The notes beneath the pieces were generated by a model, which made no database searches, was not told the DNA's origin, and saw only the letters and a list, made by a program, of their open reading frames with translations. DNA of 64,000 nt from an uncultured Polaribacter sp. (lineage in GTDB: Bacteria > Bacteroidota > Bacteroidia > Flavobacteriales > Flavobacteriaceae), in assembly GCA_943788045.1 (NCBI GenBank), contig CALSOT010000007.1:92061-156060 (forward strand), in the 5' to 3' direction. Made by a program: the position numbers and the translations under genes. Positions 1 to 8,018 of the stretch are shown one piece after another (position 1 is the stretch's first letter; each line of letters opens with the position of its first letter).

Positions 1-1
1 T

Positions 2-55
2 ATCGCTTGTGATAGTGGTTTAAAATATCTTTCTGAGGGATTATTTGACGATTAA
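2..55 (+). CDS. C-terminal tail of cysteine synthase-like PLP enzyme (partial)
   Basis: Only the last 17 codons are in the window, reading IACDSGLKYLSEGLFDD then TAA. The DSGxxYLSxGLF pattern is typical of the C-terminus of the cysteine synthase / cystathionine beta-synthase fold-type II PLP enzymes, which make cysteine from O-acetylserine and sulfide. The call rests on this short tail only. The gene runs off the left edge and probably marks the core-genome boundary of the accessory DNA that follows. Confidence 0.5.
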   Translation: MACDSGLKYLSEGLFDD

Positions 56-265
56 TATCATTTGCCAATACAGAAAGTCATTTCGTTATTTTTTACTCTT
101 TTAAAACCTCTTAAAAAGTCTTTTTGTTAACCTTTTGTTCTCGTAAATTGTAAAAAGTAGTGCAATTCTAAATGACATCAATTAACTAAAACATAGGCAT
201 ATATTAATACGCTTAAAAGATTTGAAGAATTTATTCAATCAGAAAATTATCTCTAAAAATAAAAA

Positions 266-310
266 GTGGAGCCAAGGGGAGTGAAGTCGAACTATTTTGG
301 GGAAGATTTG
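266..310. repeat. att-like tRNA/tmRNA-3'-end-like repeat, copy 1
   Basis: The repeat begins GTGGAGCCAAGGGGAGTG and continues with GTCGAACTATTTTGGGG. It is one of six direct copies in the window, all in the same orientation. Read on the minus strand it ends like a tRNA (TTCGA loop motif, then GGCTCCAC), but the T-stem does not pair, so it is not a working tRNA. It is interpreted as a scar of site-specific integration. Confidence 0.65.
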
Positions 311-476
311 AGTAAAACCATAAACTTTAGTTCCAATATTTAATAAAATATAATTACAATAGAAAAACTTAATCAGGCGCTTCTCAAACTATTTTTAAGT
401 TCTTTGCAAACCTTCAAGCTTCTCTAAATATTTTTAAGAAAAAAGTTTTATAATTAAACTACATTATGAACAAATT

Positions 477-509
477 ATCACCAAGAATAAATTATTATTC
501 TTGGTGATA
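477..509 (-). terminator. Rho-independent terminator
   Basis: A perfect inverted repeat (ATCACCAAGAATA / TATTCTTGGTGAT) sits just downstream of the leftward gene ending at 575, with A/T runs on both sides, so it may work in both directions. A closely related hairpin sequence (CCCAAG/CTTGGG) occurs next to repeat copy 3. Confidence 0.7.
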
Positions 510-574
510 TATTTTTTTAAAACCTACAGCTTCCAAAAAAACCATATAGTTAATAGTTTTTTCTTAATATTATT

Positions 575-2614
575 TTATTGTGGATAAGTAGATCCAGAAT
601 TAGTAATTGTAAGTCTTGGTTGTGTGGTAGTATTAGTGCTAGAACCGGGTGGATCAACTACTAATTCTAGAAATAATGTGGAACCAGCATTATCGAATTG
701 ATATACCACACTTCCTCTATGCACATCAAAATAAACAGTGTTAATTTCTCCATAATTGGCTGTAGTATTCGGGACTGTTGTGCCTGGTGGTTGTGCAGTA
801 GTAACAAGCGAGGCTTTCGCCTTACCAGAAGTGCCAGTTGGAGAAAAACTATGACATAGACCTTGGCCACTAACAAATGGTATATTTGTTGAATTAGCAT
901 TAGCAATACCTCCAACAAATTGGACCTCGACAACAATTTCTTGAATTGCTGTTCCAGATGAATTAGGTACTAATACTGTAGAGCCAACTTGATAAACAAG
1001 TGTATATCTATTAGAATTGGGAGTAGGAGGACTGGCTATTGTAAGTAGCCCTCTATTACCATTATATCCAAAATTCATTCATTGACATAAAATAATCTTC
1101 TAGATTTTCTTGATTTACTTCTTCGGGGTAAAATATTATTTTAGAAACAGTGCCAACAAAAGGTGAATTAAACATAATAGCTCCATAAGTAGGAGGAATT
1201 GAAATAGGCAGATTGGCCCAATCCCTATATATTCTCCTTCAAATCCATTACATAACCCATCTACTCCTGATTTAGTGAAACTGATGTGACAGAGATCACC
1301 TGCCGCGAATGGACCACCATTTGTGCTAGGAACAGATGTAGCATTTATTAATCTTAATCGAGCGCTGAAAAAGTTTGGCGCTGTTCCATAGAAAGCAGTA
1401 TGAGGTCCATTATTATTAAAAGGTGGCGATGCGGTGGCTAAGTAACTGGCAGAACTTCGTAATAATGAGCTTCTGCACTATTAGTGGTACTCCTTATTGT
1501 TATTATATCATAGGGTCTAACTGATTTAATCCATTGTGACAAAGTCATTAGTATAAGCATCATTTACTCCAATATGCAGTTGATGCGTTGTATTTCCGGC
1601 ATTTGCCCATGTAGCTGGATCATAAACTAAAGCAAATTCACCTGGTTGGACACCAGTAGTAGGTAATCCAACCGTTCCTAATGATTTCCATGAAGATGAA
1701 TTACCGTCGAAGCCTGCTGGACCTTCGGGACCTGCTGCACCTGATTTTGTAAAACTAATATAACAAGGATCAGTTGAGGCAAAAGGACCACCATTTGAAT
1801 TAGGTACGGATGTAGCATTTATTAATCTTAATCGAGCGCTGAAAAAGTTTGGCGTTGTTCCATAGAAAGCTGTGTAAGGCCCATTATTCTGAAAAGGTGG
1901 TGAAGCGGAAGTGGTGACTGGTAGAATTTCATAATTATGAGCTTCTGCACTGTTAGTGGCACTTCTTATTGTGACAATATCATAGGGTCTAACAGATTCA
2001 AACCATTGACTAAAGTCATTAGCAGAGGCATCATTTACTGAAATATGCAATTGATGTGTTGTATTTCCGGCATCTCCCCAAGTAGCTGGGTCATAAACTA
2101 AACTGAATTCACCCAATTCAATACCAGCTGAAGGCAATCCAACTGTACCTAATGATTTCCATGAAGATGAATTACCGTCGAAGCCTGCTGGACCCTCTGG
2201 GCCTGGTAAAGAACTTCCAGAACTCTTTGCATACATTGCATACGGTACACTCATTAATTGACTTGTTCCTGTTATGGTATAGCTACTGCCCCCTGTTGGG
2301 TCTGTCTCAGTTTTTATAAAGTAAGGACCTGCACTCCAATCTATTGTACTAAAATCATCTGAGCTACTTCCGTTACCGATCTCTAAACTCACCAATCCGT
2401 TTATGTTAGTATCTACCGAGTGTGTTTCTGTATACACCACTGTTCCTGTTATGGTACTTTGTAAGATACTTATCTGCATCCCTACAGTTTGATTAGATAC
2501 AAGTGTATTGTTTGCGTCTCGAACAACGGCTTGATAACTCATCTTCTCTGGTGATTGAGCATAAGTACTCAGACTTAGAAATAATAAAATTAGTAATGGA
2601 TACAGGTTTTTCAT
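575..2614 (-). pseudogene. Decayed secreted repeat adhesin (collagen-like linker, tandem 157-residue units)
   Basis: The intact N-terminal part (2614 to 1526, 362 codons) has a signal peptide ending near STYAQ. Next is a ~105-residue domain (PEKMSYQAVVRD to SVPYAMYAK) shared with the DGR target at 41213. Tandem units follow, each opening with collagen-like GPEGPAGFDG and repeating every 157 residues (start residues 138 and 295). Homology continues past the stop at 1526 in other frames: a 1-base gain after NDF, a 2-base gain in the PVTTSASPP segment and a 4-base ATGA duplication near 1078. It then enters an open 167-codon tail (1078 to 575). The gene therefore appears to be one long adhesin broken by at least three frameshifts. 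Its partner lies directly upstream at 2617. Confidence 0.75.
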
Positions 2615-2616
2615 AA

Positions 2617-3093
2617 CTATTGTTTTTTAATGACTTTAAAAGTTTTTAGTGGCTTATTTTTTTTGGTAAGTTTTAATAGATACATCCCTACAGATAAATT
2701 CTTCATAGGAATCTCTGTACTAGAGGTTCTGATTGGGTTGCTGGCTATTGTTTTACCATTTAGATCAAAAAGTGTGTATTGTAGTTTTTTTAATGTGGTT
2801 TCTGTAATCTTCAACACAATAAAATCTGTTGTGGGATTTGGATAGGTAACTGCTGTTAATTGAGCAGCTAAAAGACCTGGGTTACTTAAAGTTTGAAATT
2901 CAAATGCTTGCTGGACTCCTTGTGAAACAGAACCTGCAGTTGATATGTTAGTTGTATACACTAATTGACCAACAGTATAGCTTGAGGCGCCTCCTGTGCC
3001 TGATGCATTACCACCAGTTGAGGGTATGGTTTCTTGAGCATAACTTAATTGAAGTACACACAAAAAAATTAAGGTGAGGTTTAACTTTTTCAT
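2617..3093 (-). CDS. Small secreted protein with T9SS type A sorting domain
   Basis: 158 residues. A signal peptide ends near LQLSYAQ. A short region follows with GGNASGTGGASSYTVGQLVY, then a C-terminal type IX sorting domain (TYPNPTTDFIVLKI, LFDLNGK, SVGMYLLKL, TFKVIKKQ). Such domains send proteins across the outer membrane and are usually cleaved off. The stop lies 2 bp before the start of the adhesin, so the two form an operon. It is a clear paralogue of the protein at 40727, which precedes the DGR target in the same arrangement. The function is unknown; a small exported partner or anchor for the adhesin is an inference. Confidence 0.85.
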   Translation of the reverse strand: MKKLNLTLIFLCVLQLSYAQETIPSTGGNASGTGGASSYTVGQLVYTTNISTAGSVSQGVQQAFEFQTLSNPGLLAAQLTAVTYPNPTTDFIVLKITETTLKKLQYTLFDLNGKTIASNPIRTSSTEIPMKNLSVGMYLLKLTKKNKPLKTFKVIKKQ

Positions 3094-3183
3094 AATATTC
3101 CTTAAATATAAATATAAATATAGTTTATTAGTTGTTTTATTAAATTAACTTTAAATACTCGTCAGAATACTATTCTTCAGTTT

Positions 3184-3309
3184 GGTCGTACAATAATCGT
3201 ACATATTTAAACATAAAAAAAACTCATCTTATTGTAAGTCAATATGATGAGGTTTTTAATCGTGGAGCAGAGGGGGAGTGAAATCGAACTATTTTGGTGG
3301 AGATTTGAT
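3184..3309. repeat. att-like locus copy 2: GTAC repeats, hairpin, tRNA-like repeat
   Basis: Three modules occur in order: CGTACAATAATCGTAC (from 3185), a terminator-like hairpin CTCATC/GATGAG with a T tail (3220-3257), and the GTGGAGC...ATCGAACTATTTTGG repeat (3262-3309). The same order is found at 33743-33862. The conserved composite suggests the scar of one family of integrative elements. Confidence 0.6.
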
Positions 3310-3401
3310 TAAATCTAAAAATTACTGATCTTAGCTCAAAATAATATTAGTAAGAGCTAACTTAATTAAATATATTTATATTTACATCATAATTTTTAAT
3401 T

Positions 3402-5126
3402 ATGAAAAAGTTATTTTTAATTTTTATTAGTCTAATAGGTATCAATGCATTCTCACAAATTGGAGTTAATGTTTTTGATCCAAATCCAACCGTTTTTGAT
3501 AATCCAATAACAAATGAAAATGAGTTAATTACAATGCTGGGTAAAGCTCAAGATTTATTGACAAGTTATTCGTGGGCTATAATGGTTGCTGAGATAGCGT
3601 CCGATAATGCTAGAAAAGGAGGGGATAGTGAACTTGATTTTATTGCACTAAAAACGATTGAAGATTTCCAACATACCTCGGCCAACTTGGTTACCCAAGA
3701 TATATGGAACTTTTTGTTTGCAGGTTATAATAGGGCTTCATTTGCTTATGAAAAAGGGCGTATTATCCCTAATATTTCTCCAAACTATTTGGCCGAAGCC
3801 CTTTTTCTAAAAGCTTTTTATTCTTATAATTTAATTGAGTGGTTTGGACATCACCCTCAAATTATGGAATACGATGATGATAATAATCCTTTTTTATCAA
3901 ATAGTTCAATATACGAAAGAGAAAACTTGTTATATGGTATACTATCTTTTTTAGATGAAGGAATTTCAATCACTACAAATCACGGGGTTTCATCATCAGG
4001 AAGAACTGTAATTGATAAAAATACCATGCTTGCTTTCAAAGCCAAAACATATATGAAACTCGAACAATACTACGAAGTTAATTCAGTTACAAATCAAATC
4101 ATTAACTCTGGGCAATATTCATTAGAATCTAACTATCAAAATATTTTTAACTACAGAACATCTTCTTCCATTTTTGATATAGATTGTACAGACAATCTAA
4201 CTGCAACTTGGGATTGCCTTTTGTGTAGTCAAGGAAATGTAATGTCTGGTTTCATTGGTATAAAAATTTATGAAGGTCCTGAATTTAAATCAGGATACGG
4301 ATTTAATATACCTACTCAAGAAAGTTATAATAGTTTTGACTCTGGAGATATTAGGAGAGAAATATCCATATTGGATATATCTGATTGGTCTTTGCAAAAC
4401 CCTACAGTTTTTTTTATTGAAGGTTATAATCATTCCGGTTATTTTAATAAAAAATATTTACCAAGACAAGGAGGGATGGAACTTCCTTTTGTTGAGTTGA
4501 CTTATGGAAATGATTTGAAGTTCATCAGGTACGCTGAAATATTATTGCTATGCTCTGAATCGTCTTTAAGAATTGGAAATAATAATGAAGCAGCTGTCTA
4601 TCTAAATCAAGTCAGAAACAGAGCTGGTCTCTCAAGTATTAGTTCAATTGATATTAATATGGACCATATAATTGAAGAAAGAAGGTCTGAGTTCATGGGG
4701 GAAGGTAAACGACTTTTTGATTTAATTCATTTTGAAATAGCTTCAGAAATATTGCCTAATTATGATAATGGAAAAAATGAAGTATTTCCCATTCCTCAAA
4801 GCTTTATTGATTTAGCAAATACAAACGAAGATATCATTACACAGAATCCCGGCTATGCTACAACATCACTTTCTGTAAATGATATAAATAAATCAACATT
4901 CATTGTCTTTCCTAATCCTGCATCTAATTTCTTAAATGTAAGTTTATCTCAAACATTTAATAGCCCTAAGTTAGAGTTGTATGATGTCCAAGGCAGGAAA
5001 GTTTTTTCTGCTCTTCTTAAACAATCAGATTTGTTGGATGTCAGTAATTTAAAATCTGGTATTTATTTATATATATTAAAAGATGGAAAAGAGTTTAAGT
5101 TCACGGGTAAGATTATAAAGCAATAG
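3402..5126 (+). CDS. SusD/RagB-like protein with T9SS sorting tail
   Basis: 574 residues. The SusD-type features are RYAEILLLCSES, VYLNQVRNRAGL, EERRSEFMGEGKRLFDLIHF and VFPIPQSF (about residues 370-475). SusD proteins are normally outer-membrane lipoproteins that cap a SusC transporter and bind glycans. This one differs. Its signal peptide (ending INAFSQ) has no lipobox cysteine, the last ~75 residues are a T9SS type A domain (FPNPASNFLNV, LYDVQGRKVF, LKSGIYLYIL), and no SusC gene is nearby. Export by T9SS rather than lipidation is the likely route. It is flanked by repeat copies 2 and 3. Confidence 0.8.
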   Translation: MKKLFLIFISLIGINAFSQIGVNVFDPNPTVFDNPITNENELITMLGKAQDLLTSYSWAIMVAEIASDNARKGGDSELDFIALKTIEDFQHTSANLVTQDIWNFLFAGYNRASFAYEKGRIIPNISPNYLAEALFLKAFYSYNLIEWFGHHPQIMEYDDDNNPFLSNSSIYERENLLYGILSFLDEGISITTNHGVSSSGRTVIDKNTMLAFKAKTYMKLEQYYEVNSVTNQIINSGQYSLESNYQNIFNYRTSSSIFDIDCTDNLTATWDCLLCSQGNVMSGFIGIKIYEGPEFKSGYGFNIPTQESYNSFDSGDIRREISILDISDWSLQNPTVFFIEGYNHSGYFNKKYLPRQGGMELPFVELTYGNDLKFIRYAEILLLCSESSLRIGNNNEAAVYLNQVRNRAGLSSISSIDINMDHIIEERRSEFMGEGKRLFDLIHFEIASEILPNYDNGKNEVFPIPQSFIDLANTNEDIITQNPGYATTSLSVNDINKSTFIVFPNPASNFLNVSLSQTFNSPKLELYDVQGRKVFSALLKQSDLLDVSNLKSGIYLYILKDGKEFKFTGKIIKQ

Positions 5127-5230
5127 AATAAATTGATGTAATGCACAAATTTATTTTTCTTAATTATTGTGTGTTTGATAGCCTCATCCAGTCATTTATT
5201 GGTTCATTTTAGCTTTTAAGCTAAAAAAAC

Positions 5231-5262
5231 ATTCCCAAGTATAAAAAATTATTCTTGGGAAT
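5231..5262 (+). terminator. Terminator hairpin beside repeat copy 3
   Basis: The inverted repeat ATTCCCAAG / CTTGGGAAT lies about 100 bp downstream of the SusD-like gene and directly before repeat copy 3. It resembles the hairpin at 477-509. Confidence 0.6.
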
Positions 5263-5267
5263 AAAAA

Positions 5268-5311
5268 GTGGAGCCAAGAGGAGTGAAATCGAACTATTTT
5301 GGGGAGGATTT
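5268..5311. repeat. att-like tRNA-3'-end-like repeat, copy 3
   Basis: The repeat reads GTGGAGCCAAGAGGAGTG, then AATCGAACTATTTTGGGGAG. Its importance is its position: the 3' end of a decayed integrase lies 50 bp away and points at it, the usual layout of an integrase gene and its attachment site. Confidence 0.65.
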
Positions 5312-5360
5312 AGTAGAATTAGCTCGAATTTAATTTATTGCTTCTATGTATAATTTGGAT

Positions 5361-5560
5361 TTAAAAAAGTTCATTTATAAATTCAAATACTTTCCCATAA
5401 TGAGCCTGTGTTATATTCATATTTGAATGCCCTAACAACTCTGAAACTACCTCTATTGATATCTTATTTTAAAGCAATACAGCAGTTACAAAAGTCTTTC
5501 TAGCAATGTGATGTGTTCACTTCTTATCCATGTTTAAAAGCGCTGAATCTCCTTTAAATA
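5361..5560 (-). pseudogene. Tyrosine recombinase (integrase) C-terminal remnant
   Basis: The minus-strand translation gives MDKK*THHIARKTFVTAVLL*, then KISIEVVSELLGHSNMNITQ and AHYGKVFEFINELF with a stop at 5361. The tyrosine recombinase signatures are present: HxxR (HHIAR), the LGHS box and the Y of AHYGKV as nucleophile. Two in-frame stops (one where W is expected, one after AVLL) and the missing N-terminal part show it is dead. It lies between repeat copy 3 and the EamA gene, at the left end of the large accessory island, and probably once mobilised it. Confidence 0.85.
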
Positions 5561-5618
5561 AGAGTTAAACCCAAAGCTTAGCATAAAACCTAAAGTCTTA
5601 AGTAGTCAGAAAAAATGC

Positions 5619-6461
5619 TTAAAGCTCAGTTAAAAGGTAGCCCATTACAATAATACAAATACACAGGATGTTTTTAGAAGATAGTTTTTCTTTAAAAAAG
5701 AAAGCACTAAAAACTATGGTGGTTAAAGGTATGGCTAGAAATAGTAAACTTGTAATCATAGGATTGGTTTTTTTTAGTGCTAAAAAATTGAATAATAATG
5801 CAAAAAAAATAACAACACTCATCAGTAGTACACGCTTAAAATAGATTTTCATGTGACTTTTGTATAGATTGCTATCACCTTGTCTGAAGGTAAATAGTAT
5901 GCCTGTTAAAAAAATAAGAAATTCTTGATTTGCTAGGATTAATAAAGGAGGTGTGCTTGAAGTTAAATTTTTCCAATGCAATAAACCAGAGCAACTAAAA
6001 CTAAAGGTCATTAAAAGTAATAACAAGTGTTGCTTGCGTGTTATTTTTAATTGGGTTTCTTTATTACTGTATATAAAACCAACAAAACCCAAGGCAATGA
6101 TTAATAACCCTACTGCTGATTTTTTAATATCTATAGTTTCAAATAACCAGAGATATGCAATTGTAAAAATAATTCCTATTAATTTATAAACTCCCAACCA
6201 TTGGAGTGATGCTTTTTTTATAACGAATAGCATACTAAACAATCCTATAACCCCAAACAATGAGCCTACTGTAATTTTGATAAACCCTATAATTGTAATA
6301 TTGTCTATCTTAAAAAAAGAAAATAATATAACACAGGATATTATACTTGTAAGCAAGGAACGATAAGAAACTAAGAATGGAATAGAAGCATTATATAGGT
6401 TCTTTTTCCATAAAACATTACTGTAAGAGAATAATAAAACAGAGAGTATAATAAATAGCAT
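5619..6461 (-). CDS. EamA/DMT-family membrane transporter
   Basis: 280 residues, almost entirely hydrophobic, with about ten predicted membrane segments in two halves, as expected for a drug/metabolite (EamA) transporter of ~280-300 residues. The second half ends with the typical FFFKEKLSSKNILCICIIVMGYLL pattern (here split around FKEKLS). The substrate is unknown. Its start lies 9 bp from the stop of the upstream 425-residue gene, so they are co-transcribed. Confidence 0.75.
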   Translation of the reverse strand: MLFIILSVLLFSYSNVLWKKNLYNASIPFLVSYRSLLTSIISCVILFSFFKIDNITIIGFIKITVGSLFGVIGLFSMLFVIKKASLQWLGVYKLIGIIFTIAYLWLFETIDIKKSAVGLLIIALGFVGFIYSNKETQLKITRKQHLLLLLMTFSFSCSGLLHWKNLTSSTPPLLILANQEFLIFLTGILFTFRQGDSNLYKSHMKIYFKRVLLMSVVIFFALLFNFLALKKTNPMITSLLFLAIPLTTIVFSAFFFKEKLSSKNILCICIIVMGYLLTEL

Positions 6462-6470
6462 ATTGGATGT

Positions 6471-7748
6471 TTAATTTAAAATATACATTTTTGTAATACT
6501 CAGAAATTTTATAAAACCTGTTTTTAAAACTATTTTTTTTAAAGCATTGTGTGCCAAAGTATTTGTCTTTAAGTCATTGTCTAAATGGCTTATTTTTAGT
6601 TGTGTATGGTAATAAAACAGGGATACAAAATCGTAATAACTCAGCTCAATTTTATCTAATTCGATAAGCGCTAAGTTTTTTTTTGCCACTTGGGGTAAAT
6701 TTTGAGACCAACTAATATTTGCTAATGCTATTAAAAAAATTGCATTGGTGGTATTGTTAAACCATTTACAAGACTCAAAAATATCTTCATAAAACTTCTC
6801 CGATAATTCACTAAGTATTTCATATTCTCCCTTAATTATTAATGCAGGAATAACTTCTTGAAATATTGAATATACTTTATTAGTTTTACATGCTATAAAA
6901 ATTGATTTTTTTAATGTTGCCCCAACAGAGCTTGAAGTCATAATTTTATATGCAAAATACCTTCCCTGTAGTGTGGAGTGAAATTTAGAAAAATTTACAG
7001 GCTGTTTTATTTGTTTAAAATTAAACTCGTCTGAAGTATAAAATTGTTTGTAAAACTTCATTAATAAAACAAAAAATAGATCTGAATCTTTAGTACTGTG
7101 TACCTCCACTAATCCTAAAACTTTAGAATAAATAGTGTTTAAGTTTGAGTAATCTATGTAGAAAAAGGGAACATAATTTCTAAAGTTTTCAAGCTTCATC
7201 AAAGATTTATAAATTTCTAAAGCCCTAGTATCACTAACCCTATAAAAACTATGTGTTATAATAGTTGCAAATTTCAATAAATTACCGACTTCACATTTAC
7301 TTAAAACCAATTTACCAAAGATTTTATTTAATAAGATGATCTTATTTTCCGCTATTAAATTTGTTATAAAATAAGCAATAGCAAAAATATTATCTCCATA
7401 GTTAATACCTTTGTTTATAGTATACATATCCTCTTCAGTGATATCATTAGACAATTGTATTAATAATATTTTTTGCTGATAATGCCAATCCTTAAAATTC
7501 TCTCTATCGCTAAGGTAGTTCGCGTATGAACTATATTCTAAATAGTTAGCAAGTGTATTTAAAGTTGCGGCACTAGGTTTCGTTTCTTTTAAAAACCCAA
7601 ACAAGCGGCGAAGTGTATTAAAGCCTATTTCTAAATCGCTAAATGATTCTATTTCTTCCTGTAAATATTTAACATCTCTAACATTCGTAATATTAATATT
7701 AGATTTTTTTTGAACATCTATTAATAATTGTGAATGGTCTTTATACAT
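6471..7748 (-). CDS. Uncharacterised 425-residue cytoplasmic protein
   Basis: There is no signal peptide or membrane segment. Residues ~25-85 (SFSDLEIGFNTLRRLFGFLK, then TLNTLANYLEYSSYANYLS) look like a helical, HTH-like N-terminal module that I know from other flavobacterial proteins of unknown role. The rest is helix-rich and could be a TPR-like solenoid, with no motif I can name. It is the first gene of a two-gene operon with the EamA transporter, so a regulatory role is possible but unproven. Confidence 0.6.
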   Translation of the reverse strand: MYKDHSQLLIDVQKKSNINITNVRDVKYLQEEIESFSDLEIGFNTLRRLFGFLKETKPSAATLNTLANYLEYSSYANYLSDRENFKDWHYQQKILLIQLSNDITEEDMYTINKGINYGDNIFAIAYFITNLIAENKIILLNKIFGKLVLSKCEVGNLLKFATIITHSFYRVSDTRALEIYKSLMKLENFRNYVPFFYIDYSNLNTIYSKVLGLVEVHSTKDSDLFFVLLMKFYKQFYTSDEFNFKQIKQPVNFSKFHSTLQGRYFAYKIMTSSSVGATLKKSIFIACKTNKVYSIFQEVIPALIIKGEYEILSELSEKFYEDIFESCKWFNNTTNAIFLIALANISWSQNLPQVAKKNLALIELDKIELSYYDFVSLFYYHTQLKISHLDNDLKTNTLAHNALKKIVLKTGFIKFLSITKMYILN

Positions 7749-8018
7749 GAAATAATATATGGGCTATAATTGGGCCAAATATAAAGATATTAACTTACAT
7801 ATTTGTATGTATAATGAAGGGAAAATTGCAACCCAAAATAAGAAAAAGAGAAGTTACTTAAATCCTTATCCTATTAAACTTTGCTTTACAAAAATGTAGA
7901 GCAAAGTTATCAAAACACTTGAGTTTAAAAAGATGAAAATTATGCAATTACAGCATGATTAAATTAAGTGCTTTTATTTAAATAAAAAATATATCAATAA
8001 TTTAAATAAATAAAAAAA

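Larger units (their letters stand above)
56..574. other. Intergenic region with att-like repeat and terminator
   Basis: This 519-bp stretch holds no convincing gene. It contains one copy of the tRNA-3'-end-like repeat (266-310) and a strong hairpin (477-509) that would end transcription of the leftward genes beginning at 575. The rest is AT-rich sequence in which I see nothing else. Confidence 0.6.

Noticed and set aside
266..310. tRNA genes at the six repeats
   Set aside because: The TTCGA loop motif and an acceptor-like end are present, but the T-stem arms do not pair and no anticodon or D-arm sequence precedes them.
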